Below are positions 25,733 through 34,785 of a stretch of DNA of 46,882 nt, in pieces. Source of the stretch: Chloroflexota bacterium (GTDB lineage: Bacteria; Chloroflexota; Anaerolineae; Anaerolineales; Anaerolineaceae). The DNA lies in the NCBI GenBank assembly GCA_012797815.1, contig JAAZOK010000084.1, positions 1 through 46,882 on the forward strand. The letters are read 5' to 3'. A program made the position numbers and the translations under genes. Every line of letters starts with the position of its first letter. Position 1 is the stretch's first letter. The notes under the pieces are model-generated. The model was not told the DNA's origin. It saw only the letters and a list, made by a program, of their open reading frames with translations, and did no database searches.

Positions 25733-27028
25733 TTATTCTACTCTTAACTCGTAAGACTGCGTTTCGGTGTTTCTCTTATTGGGGTTTACAACGATATCAT
25801 CCTCAATATTGCGCAGGGATTTAGACATGATCCCTCCCAGCATGCTCACGAGCACCAGAATGCCCGCCAGGATGAACCAGAATTGCACCCCCATGGCATC
25901 CGAAACCGGACCGGCTACCGCCAGACCGATCGGGGTAGAAAGGTACAGGATACTCCCAAACATGGTAAAGACCCTGCCCTGGTATTCATTATCGATCTTT
26001 TCTTGCATGATCGCCATCAATGAACCATCCACCATGGGAATCATAAATCCCATCAGAAATGTGGGGATGAGGCTGAAATAAATACCATCTTCCGGCATCA
26101 TTCCCAGACCCATGATCCCCAATCCAACGCCCAATCCACCCATCAGCATGGTATATATTTTTTTCTTGAATCCACCCCACGTACCCAGCAGAGCCCCTCC
26201 GGCAATGATACCCAATCCAGCCGCAACTTCTACCATGCTGTACTGTGCTGCATCCCCGTGAAAATGTGCGCTCACCAAAAGTGGCATTAAAGAAAAAGCC
26301 GGCGATAGTGCGATCTTGAATATCAGCGCCATGACGGTGACCACCATCAAGCCTTTCCAGCCCATCAAGTATTGAAAACCTTCTTTCATATCATGCAACA
26401 CCACACTGATCCAGGAACCGTCTTTCTCTACCAATTTCTCCTGGCGTGGAATGAAGGTAAAACTGACGATCGCAATGGCAATCATGGCAGTCACCACATC
26501 GATGAGCAGCGAACCTTCCACACCGATCAGATCCATTACCAGCGCTCCCATCGGGGCTGCCACAATATTGATCACACCCTTGGCAGCCTGGTTCAGCCCG
26601 GCAATGCGTGCCAACTGATCTTTGGGAACCATCAGGGATACGGATGCCTGTTCTGCAGGGTAATGAAAAGCACTCCCGATCGCCCGAATTGCCATAATGG
26701 CGTAGATATACCAGATCTCGATCTTATCAAGGAAGAAAAACACTCCCAATATCAAGGTCGCAAATGCAATCAGGGCATCTGCAATGATGATCACTTTCTT
26801 GCGATTGATGCGATCCGTGATCGCCCCCGCAAAGGGTTGGATGGCGATCTCAGGGATCAAGGCAAACATGGAAGCCACTGCCAGTACGGTTGCTGAACCG
26901 GTTTCCTTGGTTAACCACCATACTAAAGAGAACTGTACCAGGGAGCTCCCCAACAGCGAGAGGATCTGCCCGAACCAAAAGGGAAAGAATTGTCTCTTCC
27001 AGTTTTTATCTGCTTTGTTATTTTCCAT
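25733..27028 (-). CDS. MFS exporter, macrolide-efflux-like (DHA3 type), 431 aa
   Basis: Twelve-helix major facilitator. The N-terminus KRQFFPFWFGQILSLLGSSL and the segment WWLTKETGSA are typical of Mef/DHA3 proteins, and the A-loop motif is DRINRKKVIIIADAL at about 72-86. It is most likely a proton-driven efflux pump for small lipophilic compounds; the cargo is unknown. AGGAGA precedes the ATG. The flavoprotein gene follows after 30 bp. The upstream region holds AATTAAT/ATTAATT arms (about 27050-27085), which might be a repressor site. Confidence 0.9.
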   Translation of the reverse strand: MENNKADKNWKRQFFPFWFGQILSLLGSSLVQFSLVWWLTKETGSATVLAVASMFALIPEIAIQPFAGAITDRINRKKVIIIADALIAFATLILGVFFFLDKIEIWYIYAIMAIRAIGSAFHYPAEQASVSLMVPKDQLARIAGLNQAAKGVINIVAAPMGALVMDLIGVEGSLLIDVVTAMIAIAIVSFTFIPRQEKLVEKDGSWISVVLHDMKEGFQYLMGWKGLMVVTVMALIFKIALSPAFSLMPLLVSAHFHGDAAQYSMVEVAAGLGIIAGGALLGTWGGFKKKIYTMLMGGLGVGLGIMGLGMMPEDGIYFSLIPTFLMGFMIPMVDGSLMAIMQEKIDNEYQGRVFTMFGSILYLSTPIGLAVAGPVSDAMGVQFWFILAGILVLVSMLGGIMSKSLRNIEDDIVVNPNKRNTETQSYELRVE

Positions 27029-27229
27029 GTTTATCTCCTGCCGATGTAATCAATTAATCGAGTTGTTGATAATATTAATTAATTCTTTGTTATTATAAAT
27101 AGTACAGATGTATTATTTTACTATTATTGATTCATTTGTAAATATTATTAATATGACGGTTAGTATTCCGATTGGGGATAATCACAACTTTATATTATGA
27201 TTGTCCTATCTTTTCATGGAGTTACCGTT

Positions 27230-27715
27230 ATGAATACATACGTAAAATACCACCCCATTGGTTTCATCCATAGCCCGTTCGAAACGATCGAGAATATGCC
27301 CATTCAACCTGGCGGTGCAAGGGGAATTCCCGGGTCGATTGAATTGTTCGCCGAATATCAGCCAGCCCTGCAAGACTTGAACGGTTTTTCCCACATTTAC
27401 CTGCTGTACCATTTTCACCAGGTAAGTGGTGTATCCCTCGCCCCCACCCCTTTCCTGGATTCCAAACCACATGGGGTCTTCGCTACCAGGGCTCCCAGCC
27501 GTCCCAACCCCATTGGAATCTCTATCGTCAAATTGATCTCAATCAGAGAAAACATTCTCCGCATCGAGAACGTCGATATATTGGATGGAACTCCCCTATT
27601 GGATATTAAGCCTTACATCCCCGATTTTGACAGCATAGAAGAAGTTAGAATTGGATGGCTGAAAAACAGCGCTCAAAATGTCAAAAATCATCGTTCGGAT
27701 CAACGCTTCAAGTAA
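27230..27715 (+). CDS. trmO: tRNA m6t6A37 methyltransferase TrmO, 161 aa
   Basis: Methylates N6-threonylcarbamoyladenosine at tRNA position 37 using SAM. Conserved family blocks are YHPIGFIHSPF (about 5-15), GARGIPGSIELF, LNGFSHIYLLYHFHQ, the key RAPSRPNPIGIS and LDIKPYIPDFDS near the end. The length of about 160 aa is the core domain without the C-terminal extension seen in E. coli TrmO. The ATG at 27230 is used, with GGAG 8 bases before it; an ATG eleven codons upstream lacks a ribosome site. A hairpin terminator follows 40 bp later. Confidence 0.93.
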   Translation: MNTYVKYHPIGFIHSPFETIENMPIQPGGARGIPGSIELFAEYQPALQDLNGFSHIYLLYHFHQVSGVSLAPTPFLDSKPHGVFATRAPSRPNPIGISIVKLISIRENILRIENVDILDGTPLLDIKPYIPDFDSIEEVRIGWLKNSAQNVKNHRSDQRFK

Positions 27716-27755
27716 AAGCGGTTTTGTGTGCTGGTTATCGAGGGAAAATAAAAAA

Positions 27756-27784
27756 CCAGAGGCAAATTATCATTCAACCTCTGG
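27756..27784. terminator. Bidirectional terminator between trmO and the binding lipoprotein gene
   Basis: CCAGAGG (27756-27762) pairs with CCTCTGG (27778-27784) and both flanks are A- or T-rich. It lies 40 bases past the trmO stop and 22 bases past the stop of the convergent minus-strand gene, so it can serve both. Confidence 0.8.
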
Positions 27785-27806
27785 CTTTTATTTGTTTACA
27801 ACTTTT

Positions 27807-29549
27807 TTATGGGATAATGCGCGCCCAATTCTCAAGCTGCTGATAGAGCGGCTGGATATCTGCCCCTACATCGAAACGCACCAACCAGTGTTCCTGACCC
27901 CAGAATAGAGGGATCACCATAACATCCCCGTTCACCAGTATCTCCTCCATCTGGCTGAACAGTTCAGCGCGTTTTTCCTTATCCGGTTCTGCTTTTGCCT
28001 GCTCGTACAGGGCTTCGAATTCTTTATTTACCCATCGCTTGTTTTGCTGATCGATAAAAGCGATGGAATCGATAAGATTATCCCATAAGCTCATTTGATC
28101 ATTGGAATCCAGAGAATAAGCCATCAGGAGTAATCCCGGATTGAACATGGCACCCTCTTCCATATCATCAAAGAGAGATGCGTACGTTTTTTCCCACAGC
28201 TCAAAATACCAACCGCTCTGATCCACGATCTGCGCATTGAGAACTTCATAGATCGATCTACAGGTATCCCCCTCAAAACAAGTAAAATCAAAGGTCGGTA
28301 GACCATATTCATCCACCAAATTGCTGTCTACTGAACCGGAAAGCCCGCCGCTGAAAGGCTCCGCTCTCATGAAATCTGGAATTATGCCGGTGTTAGAGAT
28401 GCCTTCAAGCTCTGGCAAAGCACTGAGCAGTTCATCTCTGTCGACCATCTTTGCTATGGCTGCCCGCACCTCCAGTTCATCCAAAGGTTCAAGATCGGAA
28501 TTAAAGAAGAACAGGTAGTATCCAAAGTTGCTGTCTGCATCAACCAGATAATCGGATAGTTCAGGATCTTCTATTGCCAGCTGGTATTCATCATATGTCA
28601 GTTGAACTGCATCCAGCTGATTGTCCTTGAATGCTTCAAGAACATCCGTATCATCCGATAGATCAAAGACGATTTCATCCAGGTATGGTTCGCTTAAGCC
28701 CCCGGTTCCCATCCAAAATGGATTCTTGACCAGCGAAATCGAATAGGTTTCCTCCGCAATTTCAAAAGATGTAGTTGGTACATAAGGACCATAGAAATAG
28801 GTTCCATCGTTCACTTCCTCACCAAACCAGGCAGGATACGCAGAAAATGCAGTCAATTCCGTAAAAGCCAGCCAACCCGAATCAGGTTCATTCAGATGGA
28901 TGATCAGTTCTGTATCCGAGGGTGTTTCTATTTCAAGATCACCTTCATCTCCATAATCGTAGAATTCTTCGCTCCCAACAATCGGTCTCAATATATAGGA
29001 ATTACTGGAATAGTAATAGGAACTTAGAATTTTGAGGATACGGGCTTTCACATCGAAGGATGTCACATAAACCGGTTCCCCATCTTCTCCCAACACCTGC
29101 TCGACTGCCTTTGTTTCGTCATCATAAGCAACCCAGGCAATATCGTCATAGAGGTTAAAGGTCCAGGTTTGCATGTCTTCCGAGTATTCCCAACTTTCAG
29201 CGATACCCGAAAGAAAATCTCCTGATTCCGTATCATAACGGGTCAATCCCGGGAATATCAGATTCATCAAATTGAATGAACTGGCATACCCGTTATTCGG
29301 ATCAAAAGAGTAGAAATCCCGACCGCTTAGATGAAGGATCTGTTCATCTGCCAGTTTATAATCTTTCGCTTTCTTTTTATTTCTTTCTTCCGCTAATTTT
29401 TCTTTTTCTCTTTCTTTTCGTACGATTGTTTTTTCGGCCACAGAGGCTGCTTTTTTATCGACAACAGCCTCGCTCATCGGAACACAACCAACCATCATGA
29501 TGAGCAGGATCATCAGGGAGATCTTCTTGAAAACTGAATTCTTTATCAT
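27807..29549 (-). CDS. Oligopeptide-binding-type (SBP_bac_5) lipoprotein, 580 aa, no permease nearby
   Basis: Extracytoplasmic solute-binding lipoprotein of family 5 (dipeptide/nickel/oligopeptide). The signal peptide ends in a lipobox at VGCV (Cys about 22). A charged linker rich in Lys and Glu (about 40-65) precedes the binding domain. Fold landmarks are FNLMNLIFPGLTRYD near 97, ESWEYSEDMQTWTFNLYDDIAW near 120 and DSDNPEFG-like acidic strands. No transporter subunits are present in the window. It is the second gene of an operon; its ATG overlaps the stop of the TPR gene by 4 bp, so the two are translationally coupled. It may be a sensor or chaperone of the membrane TPR protein; this is inference. 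Confidence 0.88.
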   Translation of the reverse strand: MIKNSVFKKISLMILLIMMVGCVPMSEAVVDKKAASVAEKTIVRKEREKEKLAEERNKKKAKDYKLADEQILHLSGRDFYSFDPNNGYASSFNLMNLIFPGLTRYDTESGDFLSGIAESWEYSEDMQTWTFNLYDDIAWVAYDDETKAVEQVLGEDGEPVYVTSFDVKARILKILSSYYYSSNSYILRPIVGSEEFYDYGDEGDLEIETPSDTELIIHLNEPDSGWLAFTELTAFSAYPAWFGEEVNDGTYFYGPYVPTTSFEIAEETYSISLVKNPFWMGTGGLSEPYLDEIVFDLSDDTDVLEAFKDNQLDAVQLTYDEYQLAIEDPELSDYLVDADSNFGYYLFFFNSDLEPLDELEVRAAIAKMVDRDELLSALPELEGISNTGIIPDFMRAEPFSGGLSGSVDSNLVDEYGLPTFDFTCFEGDTCRSIYEVLNAQIVDQSGWYFELWEKTYASLFDDMEEGAMFNPGLLLMAYSLDSNDQMSLWDNLIDSIAFIDQQNKRWVNKEFEALYEQAKAEPDKEKRAELFSQMEEILVNGDVMVIPLFWGQEHWLVRFDVGADIQPLYQQLENWARIIP

Positions 29550-31198
29550 CGCAGCACTCCATCCAACCAGGTATTAATCTTTTCATCATCCACATCATCG
29601 CCGTATAGATACTCGGTCATACTCCCAAACCAGTACTCATTAGGACATGATTCAGGAGATGGACCATAGAATGTTTTCTCGTATATGATGTCGCCAGTGC
29701 GTACGTCGATCACGCTGATCTCGGCATAATTCTGCCAGCGTTCCAGTGTACGCCGATCGTACGAGGTGACATAATCACAACTCTGTACCCGCCGGTCATC
29801 ATCGACGCGATCGATGACATAAAAAAGATTTCCCGGTCGATCGGCAATGAGATCTTGCGCGAGAACAATGCCATCATGTGTGGAGCATGCCAGGTATCCC
29901 GGATCTTCTTCATCAAAGATAGCAACCGAAGGATCCGTGACGGTCTCCCCTGAACACGCCAGAGATCTTGCGGCAGAAAGAACACTTTTTCCATCTTCGC
30001 CGGTATCATCCGCAAGCAACAAAATCGTCGCCTGGTTTTCCTCATCCGCCTGGGCAAGCAGGGTGGACTCTGTGCTGTAATCACCGATCAGATCATATTT
30101 TTCCATCGCCAATAAAAAGTGATCCTGAGACACAAGTTCTTTTCCCCAGGCGAGAAGCATGGAAGCTGTACGTGTTTTTGCTTCCTGATATTCTTCAGAT
30201 GTTTTGTAATTCTCCGTAACACTCGTATAGTGTTCCCATGCCAGGTCGTACTCTTTTGCTCCATCGAATTCGACCGCATAATCAAAATGCGCCAGAGCCG
30301 CACCGGCATAGGCATCTTCCAGCGATTCGCTTTCGGCGTATTCAGAAATTACGATCTCAAACTTTTCGATTGCGGTTTCATAATTCGCCTGCTGGTACTC
30401 GTCTTCCCCCCAACTAAGATAATTAGCAGCGAGCACCTCATCGATCTCTGTCTTTCGCGCTTCAGCCTGAACGGGGAGGATTTTTCGAACGGTCTGTATC
30501 TTTTCAAGACTGGCTTCATATTCTCCAGAAGCAGTAAGTTGCTGTGCAGCACCGATATATGCATCCACCCCAATATTTTTTACATCCTCTATTTTGGGTG
30601 AGTCGGAATAGAATTCTTCGAATTTTTCCACCATATCCGAAGCCACAATAAAATCACCCGCTGTTACGCGATTCTGGCTGTCGATGATCAAACTGATTTC
30701 CCCTAACCGATCCTGAGCATCCAGCACTACCGGATTTAGAGAAAGGCGATATAAGTAGGAAACGGAATACAGGTCTTTAAAAGCCGTATCCAGGTCATCA
30801 TCTTGATATGCCAGAACCCCCTGCCGGTAAAGGTCTGCTCCCAACCAGCGGTAGAAGTAGAATCCTCCGCCGGTCAGAACAACCAGCAGCGATGCCGTGA
30901 TGATCAAAAGTGTTAAATTATCTTTTAAGATTCCATCACAGAGCGTCGGCTCCTTTTTCAGGAGCAACCACATATCCACCGCCATCGCCAGCATGGCAGC
31001 CAGGAAGATGCAGCCCCACAGCCATGGATTTTTCGACGCATTCGTGAGATAGGCGATAAGCAAAATAGCAAGCGATGCGCCAAAAGCGATCATCCAGCGT
31101 TTTTTCTTCCCAATCAACAGGTAGCCGATTCCCAGAAAATTGAGATTACAGACAGAAACCAAAATCGGCTTCAACAGCGACGGTCTTTTCGATTCCAT
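29546..31198 (-). CDS. Membrane-anchored TPR-repeat protein, 550 aa
   Basis: Four hydrophobic helices (about 10-30, 33-50, 56-76, 92-113) are followed by a soluble region with several TPR-like helical pairs. Examples are LGADLYRQGVLAYQDDDLDTAF, ANYLSWGEDEYQQANYETAIEKF and YLSVTENYKT-like segments, up to about 400. A distinct C-terminal region (about 405-550) contains cysteines at SLACSG, LACSTHD, VQSCDYV and ESCPNEYW, perhaps disulphides outside the cell. No family known to me. The ATG at 31198 is chosen because GGAGG lies 4-5 bases ahead. It is first in the operon with the SBP_bac_5 lipoprotein. Its predicted 5' UTR starts with a hairpin (31249-31291). Confidence 0.75.
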   Translation of the reverse strand: MESKRPSLLKPILVSVCNLNFLGIGYLLIGKKKRWMIAFGASLAILLIAYLTNASKNPWLWGCIFLAAMLAMAVDMWLLLKKEPTLCDGILKDNLTLLIITASLLVVLTGGGFYFYRWLGADLYRQGVLAYQDDDLDTAFKDLYSVSYLYRLSLNPVVLDAQDRLGEISLIIDSQNRVTAGDFIVASDMVEKFEEFYSDSPKIEDVKNIGVDAYIGAAQQLTASGEYEASLEKIQTVRKILPVQAEARKTEIDEVLAANYLSWGEDEYQQANYETAIEKFEIVISEYAESESLEDAYAGAALAHFDYAVEFDGAKEYDLAWEHYTSVTENYKTSEEYQEAKTRTASMLLAWGKELVSQDHFLLAMEKYDLIGDYSTESTLLAQADEENQATILLLADDTGEDGKSVLSAARSLACSGETVTDPSVAIFDEEDPGYLACSTHDGIVLAQDLIADRPGNLFYVIDRVDDDRRVQSCDYVTSYDRRTLERWQNYAEISVIDVRTGDIIYEKTFYGPSPESCPNEYWFGSMTEYLYGDDVDDEKINTWLDGVLR

Positions 31199-31248
31199 AT
31201 TCCCTCCAAACAATTTTGTTTATTTAGTACAGTTGAAATAATTTAAAA

Positions 31249-31291
31249 GAACAGCGTACCTCTCCTACAGACCAGAACATCGGCGCTGTTC
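31249..31291 (-). promoter_or_regulatory. Predicted 5'-terminal hairpin of the TPR-lipoprotein operon
   Basis: GAACAGCG and CGCTGTTC (31249-31256 and 31284-31291) form an 8-bp inverted repeat with 27 bases between. The predicted start of transcription (about 31291) coincides with the first base of the stem, so the RNA would begin with this hairpin, followed by UUUUAAA. It may be a stabilising element, an attenuator or an operator; the sequence alone cannot decide. Confidence 0.4.
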
Positions 31292-31297
31292 AGAATT

Positions 31298-31325
31298 ATT
31301 ATACAGATAGAGAACCAGAAATCAA
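31298..31325 (-). promoter_or_regulatory. Promoter of the TPR-lipoprotein operon
   Basis: TTGATT (31325-31320) and a perfect TATAAT (31303-31298) on the minus strand are 16 bp apart. Transcription would begin near 31291, giving a leader of about 93 nt. Confidence 0.65.
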
Positions 31326-31429
31326 GAAATGTAATGATTTTGTTACACGTTTTTAAGAAACTGAGAAAATGTGAGAAAAAGATGTGGAGCAACAACGATT
31401 TTTCAGAAATGAGTTACCAACCATTGGCT

Positions 31430-31453
31430 TTTCCCTCAAATTTCCAGTACACT
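31430..31453 (+). promoter_or_regulatory. Candidate promoter of comM, giving a leaderless message
   Basis: TTGGCT at about 31424-31429 and TACACT at 31448-31453 (spacing 18 bp) lie just before the comM ATG. The -10 ends 7 bases before the start codon and no Shine-Dalgarno is visible, so the mRNA would start at or within a base or two of the ATG. Confidence 0.45.
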
Positions 31454-31460
31454 TAATTCC

Positions 31461-33002
31461 ATGCTGGCACGCATTTATTCATGTGCCGTCCAGGGGCTGG
31501 ATGGAGAAATCGTTGAAGTCGAAGTAGACCTGGCGAATGGATTACCGGGGGTAATCATCGTAGGGCTGCCCGATACGGCTGTCCAGGAAAGTCGAGAACG
31601 CGTCCAATCAGCCATCAAGAATTCCGGTCTTATCTTCCCAAGAAAACATGTACGGGTGAATCTGGCGCCCGCATCGGTCCGCAAAGAAGGTCCTTCTTAC
31701 GATCTGCCGATTGCGTTAGGCATCCTGGCAGCATCCGAGCAGATTCCACTTTCTATCCTGACAGATGTATTGGTGATTGGAGAGTTATCGCTGGATGGTT
31801 CGGTCAGGCATGTACGCGGTGTGCTGCCCATGGCAGCCATGGCATTGGACAAAGGGTTTCAACGCGTCTTCGTCCCACAGGTGGATGCCACTGAAGCAGC
31901 CCTGATTCCAGGGCTGGAGGTCATTCCCATCCAGGATCTGGCACAGTTATGTTCTTTCCTGAATGGCTCTTCTCCCATCCCCATGCAGAAAAAAACACAA
32001 AACGTCGTGGACCCTGCCTGGGAGTTAACAAATTTTCGTGAGATCAAGGGACAGGAACATGTTAAACGCGCCCTGGAGATCGCTGCTGCGGGTGGGCACA
32101 ATATCCTGATGATCGGTCCTCCCGGGGCTGGTAAAACCCTGCTGGCACGTGCCCTGCCCGCCATTTTGCCTTCCATGACCATCCAGGAATCCTTGGATGT
32201 AACCCGTATCTATTCTGTCGCGGATTTGCTACCGAAGGATATACCCCTCATCCAAACTCGCCCCTTTCGCGCTCCGCACCACACCATATCTCACGCCGGA
32301 TTGGTGGGAGGTGGTAACTGGCCACACCCGGGTGAGATCTCCCTGGCACATCGCGGCGTGCTCTTTCTGGACGAATTGCCGGAGTTCAGCAAACAGGTAC
32401 TGGAGGTATTGCGCCAGCCGCTGGAGGACAAGGTGGTTACCATCAGCCGGGCGCGCGGTTCACTCACTTTCCCTGCCAATTTTCAACTGGTGGCAGCCAT
32501 GAATCCCTGCCCGTGTGGGTACTATGGCGATCCCTCGCATCCCTGCACCTGTTCCCCTTCCAGCATCACCAAATATCAGAAGCGCATTTCCGGACCGCTG
32601 CTCGACCGCATCGATATTCATATTCAGGTGCCCAGAGTAGAATATCAAAAATTGAGCGATGACCGCCTGGGAGAATCTTCTGCCCTCATCCGTACGCGGG
32701 TTGAAACTGCCCGCCTCCTTCAGCAGGAACGTTTTCATGCGCAGGATGAGGATGATCACAGTAAAAAGATCTTTTCCAATGCAGATATGAAAAATGCCGA
32801 CACCCGCCAATATTGTATTTTAGATGACGAAAGCCGTAAACTGATGGAATCCGCCATGCGCCAGATGCAGCTCACCGCACGTGCTTATTTCCGCATTCTG
32901 AAACTGGCACGCACCATCGCCGACCTGGCAGAGGAAGAACATATCGGCAGTGTTCACCTGGCAGAGGCACTGCAGTACCGCCCACAGATGCTGTTCATAT
33001 GA
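31461..33002 (+). CDS. comM: ComM/YifB-type Mg-chelatase-like AAA+ ATPase, 513 aa
   Basis: Hexameric helicase/branch-migration protein (ComM in Vibrio, YifB in E. coli) that promotes integration of foreign DNA during natural transformation; in a species not known to be competent its role is unclear. N-terminal ChlI-like domain (about 1-170, with the GLPDTAVQESRERVQSAIKNSG motif). Walker A GPPGAGKT at 219-226, Walker B LDELPEF near 306, and sensor motifs near 350-385 with a zinc-like CPCGYYGDP. C-terminal Mg_chelatase_C from about 410. No Shine-Dalgarno is seen before the ATG, consistent with a leaderless transcript. Confidence 0.94.
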   Translation: MLARIYSCAVQGLDGEIVEVEVDLANGLPGVIIVGLPDTAVQESRERVQSAIKNSGLIFPRKHVRVNLAPASVRKEGPSYDLPIALGILAASEQIPLSILTDVLVIGELSLDGSVRHVRGVLPMAAMALDKGFQRVFVPQVDATEAALIPGLEVIPIQDLAQLCSFLNGSSPIPMQKKTQNVVDPAWELTNFREIKGQEHVKRALEIAAAGGHNILMIGPPGAGKTLLARALPAILPSMTIQESLDVTRIYSVADLLPKDIPLIQTRPFRAPHHTISHAGLVGGGNWPHPGEISLAHRGVLFLDELPEFSKQVLEVLRQPLEDKVVTISRARGSLTFPANFQLVAAMNPCPCGYYGDPSHPCTCSPSSITKYQKRISGPLLDRIDIHIQVPRVEYQKLSDDRLGESSALIRTRVETARLLQQERFHAQDEDDHSKKIFSNADMKNADTRQYCILDDESRKLMESAMRQMQLTARAYFRILKLARTIADLAEEEHIGSVHLAEALQYRPQMLFI

Positions 33003-33034
33003 TTACTCGCTAAAAATCTGCCCGGCTGACTGCT

Positions 33035-34612
33035 TCAATCCATCCATGCCGATCCCTGACATGAATATTCCAATCCTTTCGGCGAGCTCACAACGGTTTG
33101 CCAGGATTCTTCTCTAATCTGATAATTTGATAAATTTGCCCTAACTTTCTCCAAAGCCCGGTCAGCACGCCAGGTCGACAAATGGAACGACTGCCATGGT
33201 TTGGTTTGAGAATTATCTGTCCCTTTTAATGCAGTATGGCAAACCAGCGCTGCGCCGACCTCATCTCGGATGGCAGAAGGGGTTTCCGTAGAAGAATAGA
33301 CTCGCACCAATCCCGGTACGGCATCATCCGTTAATGACGCCAGATATGCAATATCCAGCCCCTCGCCCTGAACAGCCCGTTTGACATTCTGACGGGCAAT
33401 AAATGCATCCACGTTCATGCAATTGAGGGTTGCTGTAAACCCGATCATGACAGCCAGTACCAGATTGGTAATCAACCGTGGACGCTCCCGTATCTCAAAG
33501 ATCAAAACCGCCACCAGTAAAATACCCAACCAGAGCATGAATACATGGGCATAGGTGCGTAACTGTGAAAAACCATAGGCTGATTCATACAAAAGGAGGC
33601 GTTGGAATGCAGACACCAGTATGACCAACACGGTGATGACCAGTCCTGTGACCAATATCGAGAAGATCTTTTTTTGCTGCTTTGTTTCGCGTTTCGTGAT
33701 TGCACCCAGACTTTGCAGCAACAGTAAACTGAAAACAGCCACTGCCACCAATTCACCAAATCCGCGCCGGGCATATTCAGAATAGGTAAATCCGGTAAGA
33801 GTGATATTGTTCTGCCCAAAGAATAAGTATTGGAATTGGATGATCACAAAAACGCTGAAAAGAGCAATGACACTTCCCAACACTATGGAAGTTTCTGTAA
33901 AGCCAAGGAATGGTTTCAGCAACGGTTCGTTCAAACCTGCCACCTTCTCCTGTTGACTCCGAAGCGCTGCATGGCGGATGAGACCAACAAAGCAATAGGC
34001 AATGAGCAGGATATACGAGCTCCTAAAAAGATATTCCCCGAGTTTTTCCAATTGAAAATTTGCAAAAAAAACATCCAATTTTTGAGCAAAAACCAGATCG
34101 GCAGAAGATAAGAGGAGGGCAAAAAGGAACAAGACCGGCAGTGCCAGTAATATTCCCCGCAGAACGGATAGGTACGCTTTACGTTTTTGTGTATTTTTTT
34201 GATCAGCTTGTTGAGTTTTCGCGCTTATGGACTGATCCTGCGGATGAACAAACATGCTGCCCACTACATGCAATAGATTCGAGACATAATCTCTCAAATT
34301 GAATGAAGTCCATGAGCCACTGCGATAGGTCATGACCAGAATAACAATAAAGAGCATGGAAAACGTAATATTAAGAAAAGTTGTCAATGGTTCTCTGTGT
34401 AAGAACGACATAACACTAAAGAAGATGATCAAAACCAAAAGGATAAAATTCTTTCCCAGCGGTTTGATTTTTTGTACACACAGCAGTACGACTCCGATTA
34501 GCATCCCGAAAAATACAAAAATCGCCCAGGAGATGCCTAAGGGTTTCCCCCAAAACAGGAAGTCAAACGCAAATCCAACGCCCAGTGCTGCAAGTAATAG
34601 AGTCCGTTTCAT
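33035..34612 (-). CDS. DUF4173/DUF4153-type polytopic membrane protein, 525 aa
   Basis: About twelve hydrophobic helices fill residues 1-415, followed by a soluble tail (about 420-525). The landmark of the family, AVFSLLLLQSLGAITKRET with neighbouring helices, fits DUF4173, whose function is unknown. The C-terminal tail has YLASLTDDAVPGLVRVYSS, a pattern also seen in DUF4153-like proteins. GGAAGGAG precedes the ATG. It faces comM, with only 32 bp between the stops and no clear terminator. Confidence 0.78.
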   Translation of the reverse strand: MKRTLLLAALGVGFAFDFLFWGKPLGISWAIFVFFGMLIGVVLLCVQKIKPLGKNFILLVLIIFFSVMSFLHREPLTTFLNITFSMLFIVILVMTYRSGSWTSFNLRDYVSNLLHVVGSMFVHPQDQSISAKTQQADQKNTQKRKAYLSVLRGILLALPVLFLFALLLSSADLVFAQKLDVFFANFQLEKLGEYLFRSSYILLIAYCFVGLIRHAALRSQQEKVAGLNEPLLKPFLGFTETSIVLGSVIALFSVFVIIQFQYLFFGQNNITLTGFTYSEYARRGFGELVAVAVFSLLLLQSLGAITKRETKQQKKIFSILVTGLVITVLVILVSAFQRLLLYESAYGFSQLRTYAHVFMLWLGILLVAVLIFEIRERPRLITNLVLAVMIGFTATLNCMNVDAFIARQNVKRAVQGEGLDIAYLASLTDDAVPGLVRVYSSTETPSAIRDEVGAALVCHTALKGTDNSQTKPWQSFHLSTWRADRALEKVRANLSNYQIREESWQTVVSSPKGLEYSCQGSAWMD

Positions 34613-34727
34613 TGTAGCTCCTTCCGCATAGATTACATCGAATCCTACATAGATAAACCTATCAATAACTATCGATATCCATCAACCGTTCTATCAGGAA
34701 TACTACGCGAAAAACATTCAGAAAGCC

Positions 34728-34761
34728 TGAAATACCCTGATCTCGGATCAGGATATTTCAG
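34728..34761 (-). terminator. Hairpin downstream of the flavodoxin gene
   Basis: A stem of about 15 bp (CTGAAATA to TATTTCAG, with one mismatch) is centred near 34745, about 25 bases beyond the flavodoxin stop. The T tract after it on the minus strand is interrupted (GGCTTTCTGAATG, then TTTTT), so it is a less perfect terminator, though the stem is long. Confidence 0.6.
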
Positions 34762-34785
34762 TTGCCAATGTGGAGTTCAATATTG

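Noticed and set aside
27050-27085. Operator for a repressor of the MFS gene
   Set aside because: AATTAAT and ATTAATT arms occur in a very AT-rich stretch where such matches are expected by chance, and no regulator gene is next to it.
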